A stretch of 64,000 nucleotides of DNA from Erythrobacter donghaensis (GTDB lineage Bacteria; Pseudomonadota; Alphaproteobacteria; Sphingomonadales; Sphingomonadaceae), in contig NZ_MUYG01000011.1 in the NCBI RefSeq assembly GCF_002155425.1, forward strand, positions 847,944 to 911,943. The letters run 5' to 3'. The first letter of the stretch is position 1. Every line of letters starts with the position of its first letter. The position numbers and the translations under genes are program-made. Of this stretch, positions 16,610 to 25,040 are shown in pieces. The notes beneath the pieces were generated by a model. It was not told the DNA's origin. It ran no database searches and saw only the letters and a list, made by a program, of their open reading frames with translations.

Positions 16610-16673
16610 CAGTTCGTCTCCTCTCGTGTCGCTACATGACGAAGCTACGCGCAAGAGCCGCCAGCGGATGCGC

Positions 16674-17921
16674 CTATTGCAGCGCCGCAGCCTCGCGGTC
16701 GCGCTGGGCGCGGGATTTCTTCTCCGCTGCGGTCTTCAGTTGGCCGCAAGCCGCGTCGATATCGCGCCCGCGCGGGGTGCGGACAGGGGCCGAGAAACCG
16801 CCTTCGAAGACGATCTCGGAAAAGCGCCGGATGCGTTCGGCCGCCGAGGTTTCGTAGCCTGCACCCGGCCAGGGGTTGAAGGGGATCAGGTTGACCTTCG
16901 CGGGCAGGTTGAACTGGTGCAACAGGCGGACAAGCTCGCGCGCATCGTCGTCACTGTCGTTCTTGTCCTTGATCATCACATATTCGAAGGTGATCCGCCG
17001 GGCGTTGGAGGCACCGGGATAATCGGCGCAGGCCTGCAACAGCTGCTCGATCCCGTATTTCTTGTTGAGCGGCACCAGCTCGTCGCGAACCTCTTTGCGC
17101 ACGCCGTGCAGGCTCACCGCGAGGTTCACCCCGATCTCCTCGCCGCAGCGTTCCATCATCGGGATGACGCCGCTGGTGGAGAGCGTGATGCGGCGCTTTG
17201 AAAGAGCAAGGCCGTCGCCGTCCATCACCAGCTTCAGCGCATCGCGCACGTGATCGAAATTGTAGAGCGGTTCGCCCATGCCCATCATCACGATGTTGGT
17301 GAGCAGGCGGCCATCGGCGGTGTAATGACCCGCCTCGTCATCCTCGTCGATCACGTCGGCGTCGGAGATCATCGTCCCGCGCGGCCATTCGCCCAGCGCA
17401 TCGCGGGCGAGCATCACCTGGCCGACGATCTCGCCGGGGGTGAGGTTGCGGACGAGCTTCATCGTGCCGGTGTGGCAGAAGGAACAGGTGAGTGTGCAGC
17501 CGACTTGGCTGGAAACGCACAAAGTGCCGCGCGTCTCGTCGGGGATGAAGACCATCTCGAAATCGTGCCCGTCGGCGGTGCGCAGCAGCCATTTGCGGGT
17601 GCCGTCGACCGAGTGCTGGGCCTCGACCACATCGGGGCGGCCGATCACGAACCGCTCCGCCAGCCACGGGCGCATCGGCTTGGCGATGTCGGTCATCGCC
17701 TCGAAATCGGTGACGCCGCGGTGGTAGAGCCAGTGGAACACCTGCTTGGCGCGCAGCTTGGCGGCCTTGGCGTCCAGACCGGCTTCCTCGAACAACTCGC
17801 GAATGCGCGGGCGAGGCAGGCCGATCAGGTCAACGCGGCCATCCGCACGCGGCGTGATGTCGCGCGTGGCGGGAACCGGGTCGACGAGGCCCGGAATGGT
17901 CATGAGTGCAGTATCGGCCAT
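16674..17921 (-). CDS. rlmN: 23S rRNA (adenine-2503-C2)-methyltransferase / tRNA A37
   Basis: A 415-residue radical-SAM enzyme that methylates C2 of A2503 in 23S rRNA and of A37 in some tRNAs. The iron-sulfur motif is [12 protein letters not shown], with Cys142, Cys146 and Cys149. Cys135 in TLCVSSQVG and Cys392 in [10 protein letters not shown] are the two cysteines used in the methyl-transfer mechanism, and both are present. The region [13 protein letters not shown] is also family-typical. It is about 20-30 residues longer at the N-terminus than the E. coli enzyme. The C-terminal tail is charged. Confidence 0.97.
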   Translation of the reverse strand: MADTALMTIPGLVDPVPATRDITPRADGRVDLIGLPRPRIRELFEEAGLDAKAAKLRAKQVFHWLYHRGVTDFEAMTDIAKPMRPWLAERFVIGRPDVVEAQHSVDGTRKWLLRTADGHDFEMVFIPDETRGTLCVSSQVGCTLTCSFCHTGTMKLVRNLTPGEIVGQVMLARDALGEWPRGTMISDADVIDEDDEAGHYTADGRLLTNIVMMGMGEPLYNFDHVRDALKLVMDGDGLALSKRRITLSTSGVIPMMERCGEEIGVNLAVSLHGVRKEVRDELVPLNKKYGIEQLLQACADYPGASNARRITFEYVMIKDKNDSDDDARELVRLLHQFNLPAKVNLIPFNPWPGAGYETSAAERIRRFSEIVFEGGFSAPVRTPRGRDIDAACGQLKTAAEKKSRAQRDREAAALQ

Positions 17922-17968
17922 GGGTGGCGGCCATATAGTGCGACTTGAGAGTTTTGACTATCCCCCGT

Positions 17969-18033
17969 CCCGAGCTTGACCCGGGACCCCGCATCTTGCC
18001 GCAGAGTGAGCTGGGCCTTGGGTCAAGCCCGGG
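17969..18033. repeat. REP-like inverted repeat between genes
   Basis: Arms 17969-17982 (CCCGAGCTTGACCC) and 18020-18033 (GGGTCAAGCCCGGG) pair at 13 of 14 positions around a 37-base spacer. The word 'cttgacccggga' is of the kind found in dispersed alphaproteobacterial palindromic repeats. It sits between the leftward gene at 18048-18515 and the leftward rlmN, so it may also end transcription. Confidence 0.6.
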
Positions 18034-18047
18034 GGGGAAAGCGGAAC

Positions 18048-18515
18048 CTATCGCTTGGCACACCCCACCGTCGCCGCGTCGATGGCGGTGGCGGCACCAG
18101 CAAGGCTGTAGCGATCAGTGAACCCCCCGCCCGATACGCTCATCCGGCTTGCCGAGCGCATCGCCGCGACAATCGCCGCGTCCTGCCGCACATCGGCGGC
18201 CCACGCATTGCGGCCCTTGGCGACCAGCTCGAACCGCTTGCCGCCCACCACCAGCCGAATCGCGCTCTTGGCCCCGACCTCGCGCGAGAGGACGATATGC
18301 ACTGCACCGCGCACGCCCTTGTCAGGCCAGTTCGAGACCGTGGCATAGGCTGGCGCAGCGGGCTTTCCCTGCGCCTTTGCGATGGCATAGCAGCGCAGGG
18401 GGCTCGGATCCTTGAACGCCGCCCAGCTCTCGTAAACGCCAAGGCTCTCACGCGCGGCCAGCGGCGCGGCGATGGCGATGAGGGTGGCGGCAAGGAATAG
18501 CGGTCTGAACAGCAT
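18048..18515 (-). CDS. Exported protein resembling invasion-associated locus B (IalB)
   Basis: A 155-residue protein with signal peptide MLFRPLFLAATLIAIAAPLA, cut near ARES. The mature part has the general course of IalB-family proteins: a Trp followed by a short Cys segment (PLRCYAIAKAQG), a middle strand pair (AIRLVVGGKRFELV) and the end (IVAAMRSASRMSVSG, then SLAGAATAIDAATVGC) with a second cysteine that could form a disulfide with the first. ATG 18515 was chosen over 18578 because it places the signal peptide at the terminus; the ribosome-binding site is weak. Divergent from kptA. Family call moderate. Confidence 0.65.
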   Translation of the reverse strand: MLFRPLFLAATLIAIAAPLAARESLGVYESWAAFKDPSPLRCYAIAKAQGKPAAPAYATVSNWPDKGVRGAVHIVLSREVGAKSAIRLVVGGKRFELVAKGRNAWAADVRQDAAIVAAMRSASRMSVSGGGFTDRYSLAGAATAIDAATVGCAKR

Positions 18516-18563
18516 CGCGCCTGCGATTGCCCAGCGGCGGTGAATTTGCAACAGCGTGTCTCC

Positions 18564-19115
18564 ATGTCGAAGGACCATGCCTCCCGCTCGCGCACCCTGT
18601 CCTACTGGCTACGGCACGCGCCGGAGGCGGGTGGGATCACGATCGATCCGCAGGGGTGGGCAGAGGCGGGGGCGGTGCTGGCGGCGTTGGCGCGCGAGGG
18701 TCTGCCGACCTCGGAAGCGCTTCTGCGTGCCGTCGTCGAGGGAAGCGACAAGCGCCGTTTCGAACTGTCCGGAGATGGTCGACGCATCCGCGCGCGGCAG
18801 GGCCATTCGGTCGCGGTCGAGGGAAGTTGGGAACCTGCGACGCCTCCTCCCGTGCTCTATCACGGCACCGTTGCGCGGTTGATGGATGCGATCCTGCGCG
18901 AGGGGCTCACAAGACAGCAGCGCCACCACGTCCACCTTTCGCCCGATCTCGCGACCGCCCGGCAGGTCGGCGCACGTCGAGGGGAACCGGTGATCCTCGT
19001 TATCGATGCCGCGCGGATGGTGGCGGAGGGCCATGCCTTTGCCGTGTCGAGCAACGGGGTGTGGCTGGTCGAGGCGGTGCCGCCCGGATACCTGAGCCGC
19101 GCCGATCAGCCGTAA
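18564..19115 (+). CDS. kptA: RNA 2'-phosphotransferase, KptA/Tpt1 family
   Basis: A 183-residue protein matching KptA along its whole length: SRTLSYWLRHAPEAGGITID, then GW and SDKRRFELSGDGRRIRARQG, VLYHGTVARLMD, HHVHLSPDLATARQVG, and VWLVEAVPPGYL. The conserved Arg-His-Arg-Arg set of the family (WLRHAP, RARQGH, YHGT, HLS) is intact, so it should be active: transferring an RNA 2'-phosphate to NAD+. In eukaryotes this ends tRNA splicing; the bacterial substrate is not settled. ATG 18564 aligns best with E. coli KptA; ATG 18540 is an alternative and neither has a clear ribosome-binding site. Its 3' end overlaps greB by ten bases, tail to tail. Confidence 0.92.
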   Translation: MSKDHASRSRTLSYWLRHAPEAGGITIDPQGWAEAGAVLAALAREGLPTSEALLRAVVEGSDKRRFELSGDGRRIRARQGHSVAVEGSWEPATPPPVLYHGTVARLMDAILREGLTRQQRHHVHLSPDLATARQVGARRGEPVILVIDAARMVAEGHAFAVSSNGVWLVEAVPPGYLSRADQP

Positions 19116-19585
19116 TCGATCGCCAGCACTTCCCACTCGCGGCTGCCCGATGGAAGGCTGACCACGCGCAAATCCCCCACGCTCGCGCCGCGCAGGGCCC
19201 GTGCCAGCGGGGAATTCCAGCCGATCTGGCCCGCGCCTGCGTCCTGTTCGTCATCGCCGACTAGCGTGACGGTTTGCTGATTGTCGTCTTCGTCCGCGAT
19301 TGTCACCGTCGCGCCGAAGAACACGCGGGATCGGTCGATCTGCGCGGCCGGATCGACCACCCGCAGCACCTTCATCCGACGGGCGAGGTGCGCGAGTTCA
19401 CGGTCGATCTCGCGCATCTTCTTGCGGCCGTAGAGATAGTCGCCGTTCTCCGAGCGGTCGCCATTGCCCGCCGCCCAGCTGACGATCTCGACGATCGCCG
19501 GACGCTCGGTGCCGAGCAGGTGGTCGTAACGCGCCTTCAGGGCCGCCATCCCGGCGGGCGTGATCGGTGCCCCCTGCGGTTTCAT
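19106..19585 (-). CDS. greB: Transcript cleavage factor GreB
   Basis: A 159-residue elongation factor that enters the RNA polymerase secondary channel and triggers cleavage of backtracked RNA. The coiled-coil N-terminal domain has the acidic tip and GreB-type sequence GDRSENGDYLYGRKKMREID followed by RELAHLARRMKVL. The C-terminal FKBP-like domain includes VFFGATVTIADEDD and ISWNSPLARALRG-like IGWNSPLARALRGASVGD. ATG 19585 was chosen; the longer frame runs into the transglycosylase gene. It lies 14 bases downstream of that gene and probably shares its transcript. Confidence 0.93.
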   Translation of the reverse strand: MKPQGAPITPAGMAALKARYDHLLGTERPAIVEIVSWAAGNGDRSENGDYLYGRKKMREIDRELAHLARRMKVLRVVDPAAQIDRSRVFFGATVTIADEDDNQQTVTLVGDDEQDAGAGQIGWNSPLARALRGASVGDLRVVSLPSGSREWEVLAIDYG

Positions 19586-19599
19586 GCCCGCACGCAGGC

Positions 19600-21564
19600 T
19601 CAGCGCAGGAAGGAGTCGACGGGGCGGGGCAAGCCAGCCTGTTCGGGATACATGTGCGAATAGGTCACCGCATTGCCGATCACGCGCATGATGTAATAGC
19701 GCGTCTCGAAATTGGCGGGGATCTTCTCGACCCAGGTCACCCAGTCGATTTCGCCCTTGCGCGGGTCGCCGTTGAGGCGCAGCCACTGGTTCACGCGGCC
19801 CGGCCCGGCGTTGTAGGCTCCAACCGCCAGCGGGTAGGCCCCGCCGTAATAGTTCATCATCCGCGCGAAATAGGCATCGCCCAGCTGGATATTGTACTGC
19901 GGCGCCTCGGTCAGGTTGCTGGCGAGGTATTGCACCCCCGATTTGCCCGCCTGTTCGCGCGCGGTGCCCGGCATCAGCTGCATCAACCCGATCGCGCCCG
20001 CATGGCTGCGCCGGGTGCGGTCGAATTCGCTTTCCTGCCGCGCGATGGCGTGAACCATCGTCCAGTCATTGACGAAGGACGGCGTTGGCACCGTGGGAAA
20101 GCCGATGCGCTCGAGACCATTGAGGCCGTTCTCGCCCGCCTTCATGCCCAGCACCACCGCCATTTCGTCGAGCCCGACTTCACGCGCGAGCATCGCCGCC
20201 ATCAGCATTTCGGTCGGCGAGTCGGCTTCGTCGCCCAGCGCCTCGAAGAAGCGGCGTTCGGTGCGCCAGTCGCGGCGGGTGCGGGCGAGCGCGCGGATCG
20301 CCTTGACCACCGGGCGCGCTTCGAACTCGGCGCGCACGCTGGCGTCCATCGCGGGTTGCGGCAGTCCGGCAAAGCCCGGCATCGGACGGCCCAGCGCCGA
20401 GAGCGCCAGCTGCGAATAGTAATATTCGGGCCACTGCGCGGCCATTTCGAAATAGCTACGCGCTGCCCCCTCGTTGCCCGCCGTGCGCGCGGCGCGGCCG
20501 GCCCAGTAATAGCCCTTGGCCTTGGTCAGCGGGGTCTTGGCGGCATCGCCATAACGCGCGAAGAGCGGCGCGGCGGTGGTGCCGTCGCCCATGCTCCACA
20601 GTGCCTTGGTGCCGCCCAGCCACATCAGATCGGTCAGCCGGTCGCGCAAGGTGAAGCTGGTCGCCGAAAGGTCGGTGCCGGGTGCGAACAGATCCTCGCT
20701 GCGGGCAGCGATGCGGGCCGCGTCGCTCGGCCCGACATCCTCGGCGAGACCGAGCAGCTGGCCGACGAAAGCCTCGGGATCGAGCGCCGGGCGGGTGAAG
20801 GCCGGGCGATTGGTGAAGACCCGCGCGGCCTCGTAATTCTGGCCGCTCGACCGCAGGAACTTGACGAGGTTGAAGACATAGCCGGGATCAGCCTCGGCCC
20901 CGGCGGGAACGGCGATCCCCGCAGTTTCGGGGCGGGCACCGCGCAGCAGCGACAGGCGGGCGAGGGCCAGCGGACGGTCGGGCTCGGAAAGGTTGATCAC
21001 GTGGCGCGAGGCGGCATCGGCCTTGCCCTGCCACAGCAGCGCATCGGCGCGCAGCGCGTGATCTTCCGCAGTGAACTGCGAGCCCCAGATCTGCGCGATA
21101 TAGAGCTCGACCGCATCGCCCATCTCGCCGCCGCGCCATGCCTTGCGTGCCTCGGCCAGCGCCTCGGGCCGCTGCACGGCGGCGAGCGCCAGCGCATAGC
21201 GCGCGCGGGCCGGATTGGTGAGCGGGGGGTTGGCATCGAAGAAGGCGATCACATCGGCCTGCGAGGGTGCTTCGTTCTCCAGCGCAGCCTCGGCTCTGAG
21301 ACGCAGGATTTCGGCGCGCGGGAAGCCCGGCCACGCCATCACGAAACCGGCATAGTCGGTGAAGCTGTTGGTACGGCTAGCCTGCAGCACTTCCCAGCGG
21401 GCAATCGCGGCATCGACGGCGCCGGGCTGGCGTGCGACGAGATCGCTGCCCGATCCCCAATCCTGCGCGGCTGCGGGCATCGCCACCAGCGCGCTCGCGC
21501 CGACGCCGAGAATCGCAGCATAAATCCGTGATGAATTCATAAGTTTACGGACCATGCTGGACAT
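19600..21564 (-). CDS. Soluble lytic murein transglycosylase (Slt70-like)
   Basis: A 654-residue periplasmic protein. The N-terminus has a signal peptide (SSRIYAAILGVGASALVAMP). A long alpha-helical superhelix, rich in Ala/Arg TPR-like repeats, covers about 40-480. The C-terminal lysozyme-like domain has the catalytic glutamate in IARQESEFDRTRRSHAGAIG, then LMQLMPGTA and PLAVGAYNAGPGRVNQWL. It cuts peptidoglycan with formation of 1,6-anhydro ends. ATG 21564 has AAGGAG 12 bases upstream; ATG 21540 would place the signal peptide nearer the end. It lies divergent to dapA, the order common in alphaproteobacteria. Confidence 0.93.
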   Translation of the reverse strand: MSSMVRKLMNSSRIYAAILGVGASALVAMPAAAQDWGSGSDLVARQPGAVDAAIARWEVLQASRTNSFTDYAGFVMAWPGFPRAEILRLRAEAALENEAPSQADVIAFFDANPPLTNPARARYALALAAVQRPEALAEARKAWRGGEMGDAVELYIAQIWGSQFTAEDHALRADALLWQGKADAASRHVINLSEPDRPLALARLSLLRGARPETAGIAVPAGAEADPGYVFNLVKFLRSSGQNYEAARVFTNRPAFTRPALDPEAFVGQLLGLAEDVGPSDAARIAARSEDLFAPGTDLSATSFTLRDRLTDLMWLGGTKALWSMGDGTTAAPLFARYGDAAKTPLTKAKGYYWAGRAARTAGNEGAARSYFEMAAQWPEYYYSQLALSALGRPMPGFAGLPQPAMDASVRAEFEARPVVKAIRALARTRRDWRTERRFFEALGDEADSPTEMLMAAMLAREVGLDEMAVVLGMKAGENGLNGLERIGFPTVPTPSFVNDWTMVHAIARQESEFDRTRRSHAGAIGLMQLMPGTAREQAGKSGVQYLASNLTEAPQYNIQLGDAYFARMMNYYGGAYPLAVGAYNAGPGRVNQWLRLNGDPRKGEIDWVTWVEKIPANFETRYYIMRVIGNAVTYSHMYPEQAGLPRPVDSFLR

Positions 21565-21661
21565 AGTGCCAATCGGCTCCTTATCAGGCGCTTAACGGAT
21601 GAGAGGTGGGGGGAGAGCCCCTTGTGTCTCACTATCTAATGATGAAGGCAGGACAAAGGCA

Positions 21662-22549
21662 ATGTTCAGCGGTTCGATACCCGCTCTGGTGACTCCTTTT
21701 CGCGGCGGGACGTTTGACGAAGCGGCCTTCCGGCGGCTGGTCGACTGGCAGATCGACAACGGCAGCGCCGCGCTGGTGCCTTGCGGGACGACGGGGGAGG
21801 CCTCGACCCTGTCGAACGCCGAGCATCACCGCGTGATCGAGGTTTGCATCGAGCAGGCGGCGGGCCGCGTGCCGGTGATCGCGGGCTGCGGGTCGAACGA
21901 TACGCGCAATGCGCTCTTGCACATGAACTTCTCGCGCAAGGCGGGCGCGGCGGCGGGGCTGTGTGTGGCCCCCTATTACAACCGCCCGAGCCAGCGCGGG
22001 CTGATCGCCCATTTCAGCTTTCTCGCCGAAAACAGCGACCTGCCGATCGTTCTTTACAACGTTCCGGGCCGCACCGTGACCGATCTGGAAGACGAGACGG
22101 TGGTGGCGCTGGTCAACAAATATCCCGACCGGATCATCGCCATCAAGGACGCGAGCGGCGACCTGTCGCGCGTCGCCGATCATCGGATGGGCATCGGGCG
22201 CGAGTTCTGCCAGCTTTCGGGCAATGACGAGCTGTGGCTGCCTCACGCGGCGGCGGGCGGGCGCGGGTGCATCTCGGTGACGGCCAACGTCGCGCCCAAG
22301 CTGTGCGCCGAATTCCACGCGGCGATCGCGGCCAACGAGCTCAAGAAAGCGCGCGAGCTCAACGACCGCCTGTTCCCGCTGCACTACGCGATGTTCTCCG
22401 ACGCCTCGCCTGCGCCGGTCAAATATGCCCTGAGCCGCGCCCACGACTGGATTGAGCCCGAAGTGCGCCTGCCGCTGGTGGAGTGCTCGGACGAAGCAAA
22501 GCGCGCAGTGGACGAGGCGCTGGTAGTGGCGGGGGTGCTGGAGGCCTAA
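21662..22549 (+). CDS. dapA: 4-hydroxy-tetrahydrodipicolinate synthase
   Basis: A 295-residue TIM-barrel lyase that condenses pyruvate and aspartate semialdehyde, the first committed step to lysine and meso-diaminopimelate for the cell wall. The substrate loop is [12 protein letters not shown]; Tyr132 lies in LYNVPGRT, and the Schiff-base lysine is Lys162 in [14 protein letters not shown] 21662 gives the family N-terminus ([12 protein letters not shown]) with AAAGG upstream. It converges on the aspartoacylase-like gene with a four-base overlap. Confidence 0.97.
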   Translation: MFSGSIPALVTPFRGGTFDEAAFRRLVDWQIDNGSAALVPCGTTGEASTLSNAEHHRVIEVCIEQAAGRVPVIAGCGSNDTRNALLHMNFSRKAGAAAGLCVAPYYNRPSQRGLIAHFSFLAENSDLPIVLYNVPGRTVTDLEDETVVALVNKYPDRIIAIKDASGDLSRVADHRMGIGREFCQLSGNDELWLPHAAAGGRGCISVTANVAPKLCAEFHAAIAANELKKARELNDRLFPLHYAMFSDASPAPVKYALSRAHDWIEPEVRLPLVECSDEAKRAVDEALVVAGVLEA

Positions 22550-23610
22550 ACCACCTCATCCTCGTCGAGCATCCCCTGTGCGCTGCCTTCGGGCTCGCTG
22601 GCGAGGATCGCTTCGGTGATCGAATCGATCCGTGCGCCGACGCGCTCCGGGTGGGCGATGGCGGCGATGTGGAACAACGCGTCGCCCTGATGGACGACCG
22701 GCAAGGTCGCATGGCCGATGATGATGCCGTCGATCGGGCTGATCATGTTGTGCGCCTCCTCGTCCATCAGCCCGGTGACGCAGCCGAGCACATCGCCCTC
22801 GCGCACCGGATCGCCCGATTGCCGCGCCGGGTGCATCACGCCGCCACGCGGGGCCCTGACCCACATCGTCCGGTTGGCGCGGGCCGGGATGCCGACCGCG
22901 CTGAGTCCGTCATCGGCCTCGATCATGCCGAGATGCGCCAGCACCCGCGTCACGCCTGCGACCCCGGTCTCGATCGAGAGGCGGTCGAAGCGCAGCCCCT
23001 CGCCGGTTTCCAGCAGCAGCATGTCGACCCCGCTCTTCTGCGCCAGATCGCGCAGGCTCCCGTCGCGCAGCGGGCTTTCGATGATCACCGGCGCGCCGAA
23101 GGCCATCGCGAGTTCGACCAGCCGGTTGTTGCCCGCCGCGATCCGGATCTGGGGGAGGTTGTAGCGGTGGACCGCGGCCGAGTGGATATCGATGCCGAGG
23201 CTGCACCGTTCCACCACTTCGCGGTAGAAGATATGCGCCACCTGTCCGGCCAGCGAGCCGTTGGCGCTGCCCGGAAAGCTGCGATTGAGGTCGCGCCGGT
23301 CGGGCAGATAGCGCGAGCGGTTGAGAAAGCCGAAGATGTTGGCGACCGGCACCAGCAGCACCGTGCCCGCAAGACCCTGCGGATCGATCTCCTGCGCCAG
23401 CCGCTGCACCACCGCCGTGCCGACGATCTCGTCGCCGTGGATTGCCGCGCTGACGAACACCGCCGGGCCCGGCTTGGCCCCGTGCAGCACCCGCACCGCG
23501 AGCGAGGAAGCGGTGCCCGTCGCCATGGTGGTGATCGGGAAGCCCACGTCGCGCAGCGTGCCGGGTGCCAGCGTCTCGCCCGCGATGATGAACGGTTCGG
23601 CCTGATCCAT
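22546..23610 (-). CDS. Succinylglutamate desuccinylase/aspartoacylase family protein
   Basis: A 354-residue zinc-dependent carboxypeptidase-like protein. The zinc site appears as [17 protein letters not shown] (His and Glu) and [16 protein letters not shown] (the second His). [15 protein letters not shown] is the substrate-binding stretch of the AstE/AspA family. The C-terminal part has a biotinyl/HlyD-like fold outline ([15 protein letters not shown]). Such proteins hydrolyse N-acyl amino acids; the exact substrate is unclear. ATG 23610 has a purine-rich AGGGAAAG upstream; the longer frame to 23661 lacks support. Confidence 0.87.
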   Translation of the reverse strand: MDQAEPFIIAGETLAPGTLRDVGFPITTMATGTASSLAVRVLHGAKPGPAVFVSAAIHGDEIVGTAVVQRLAQEIDPQGLAGTVLLVPVANIFGFLNRSRYLPDRRDLNRSFPGSANGSLAGQVAHIFYREVVERCSLGIDIHSAAVHRYNLPQIRIAAGNNRLVELAMAFGAPVIIESPLRDGSLRDLAQKSGVDMLLLETGEGLRFDRLSIETGVAGVTRVLAHLGMIEADDGLSAVGIPARANRTMWVRAPRGGVMHPARQSGDPVREGDVLGCVTGLMDEEAHNMISPIDGIIIGHATLPVVHQGDALFHIAAIAHPERVGARIDSITEAILASEPEGSAQGMLDEDEVV

Positions 23611-23730
23611 CGCTGTGCTTTCCCTGCTGCCCCGGTGCGACGTTACGCCGCGCAGCTTCAAAGCGCAAAGCGCGCCGCCCGTTTTCCCCCCTCGCTTTTT
23701 GCCGCGCCAGTCCCTACATCGCGCCCCCTT

Positions 23731-24213
23731 ATGGTACGCCCGAAACCCGTCACCTTCGACAAGCTCAAGATCGTCGCCGAGAACCGCCGCGCGCGGTTCG
23801 ACTATTCGATCGAGGATACCTACGAGGCGGGCCTCGCCTTGCAGGGCACCGAGGTGAAGGCGCTGCGCGCGGGCGAGGCGTCAATCGCCGAAAGCTATGC
23901 CGAGGTGAAGGACGGGCAAGTGTGGCTGATCAACGCCAACATCCCCGAATACAGCCACGGCAACCGCCTCAACCACGAACCGCGCCGCCCGAGGAAGCTG
24001 CTGCTCCATGAACGCGAGATCGAGCGCCTGTTCGGTGCGGTGGAGAGGAAGGGCATGACGCTGGTGCCGCTGTCGGTCTATTTCAATCGCACGGGCCGGG
24101 CGAAGGTGGAGCTCGCGCTCGCCAAGGGCAAGCAGACTCACGACAAGCGCGCCAGCATCAAGGAGCGCGACTGGAAGCGCGACAAGGCCCGCCTGATGCG
24201 CGACAAGGGCTGA
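23731..24213 (+). CDS. smpB: SsrA-binding protein SmpB
   Basis: A 160-residue RNA-binding protein that delivers tmRNA to stalled ribosomes. Family segments are present in order: [71 protein letters not shown], and a basic C-terminal tail ([20 protein letters not shown]) that enters the mRNA channel. ATG 23731 gives the usual N-terminus. I did not find the tmRNA gene in this window. Confidence 0.97.
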   Translation: MVRPKPVTFDKLKIVAENRRARFDYSIEDTYEAGLALQGTEVKALRAGEASIAESYAEVKDGQVWLINANIPEYSHGNRLNHEPRRPRKLLLHEREIERLFGAVERKGMTLVPLSVYFNRTGRAKVELALAKGKQTHDKRASIKERDWKRDKARLMRDKG

Positions 24214-24362
24214 GCGCCGAAATTTCGCACCGAGGCTGCGATTCACCTACTGGTCACCACGGCGATGCTACCCATATGGGAACCACCCATGCTTCCCCGG
24301 CCTGCCCCTTACGCGATCATCGCCCCGCAGCACCCGCTCCGCCGCCATACGGGCGCGCGGGC

Positions 24363-24971
24363 ATGAGCATTCCGCCGCCCAGACCCACCGTGACCGCCCG
24401 GTCCAAGACCTGGGCGATGGACATGATCCGCAAGCACATGCCGACGCGCGAGCAGATGGCGACGAACAAGTATCTGGCGCCGATCGCGCATCGGTTCCTG
24501 TCGCCCGAATTGTGGCGTTTTACCCGCCGCTCGGTGCCGCGCGGGATCGCGCTGGGGCTGTTTTCGGCCTTTATCATTCCGATCGGGCAGATCTTCCTTG
24601 CCGCCTTCATGGCGCTGCCCTCGCGCGCCAATGTGCCGCTGGCGGCGCTGGCGACCTTCATCACCAATCCCTTTACGCTGCCGTTCTGGCTGGTGGTGGC
24701 GAACAAGGTCGGCAGTTTCACGCTGCGGCTCGATGCGGCCGGCCCCGCGCTGGCGAGCGGCAAGGCGCAATCGAGCGCCTGGGCGATGCTGGTCGATTTC
24801 TTCCAGATGGCAGGCACCACAGCGTTCGGCTTCGTGGTGCTGGCTATCGTGACCCCGGCAGTCGGCTATCTGGTATCGGGCTGGGTGTGGCGCGCTGTGG
24901 TGTCCCGCAAACGCGCCAAACGGTTGAAGGCGATGGAAGCGCGGCTCGACCGGCGGCTCGGCGCGCGCTAG
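24363..24971 (+). CDS. DUF2062 domain membrane protein
   Basis: A 202-residue protein with three or four membrane segments. The order is TPRxxA-like FTRRSVPRGIALGLFSAFI, then IPIGQIFLAAFMALPSRANV, then FITNPFTLPFWLVVANKVG and a final hydrophobic stretch. This is the DUF2062 pattern; members are uncharacterised inner-membrane proteins. ATG 24363 was chosen because upstream codons (to 24276) do not resemble the family. It sits between smpB and cckA, all on the plus strand. Confidence 0.85.
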   Translation: MSIPPPRPTVTARSKTWAMDMIRKHMPTREQMATNKYLAPIAHRFLSPELWRFTRRSVPRGIALGLFSAFIIPIGQIFLAAFMALPSRANVPLAALATFITNPFTLPFWLVVANKVGSFTLRLDAAGPALASGKAQSSAWAMLVDFFQMAGTTAFGFVVLAIVTPAVGYLVSGWVWRAVVSRKRAKRLKAMEARLDRRLGAR

Positions 24972-25040
24972 ACAGCCGCGCTTGAGGCGAGCGGGCCTGA
25001 CCCCGGTTTCGCCTGACCCGATCCGAAGGAGCCTCCCCGC

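Noticed and set aside
22483..23730. Long plus-strand N-terminal extension of smpB
   Set aside because: It is antisense to the aspartoacylase-like gene and SmpB proteins begin at the codon at 23731.
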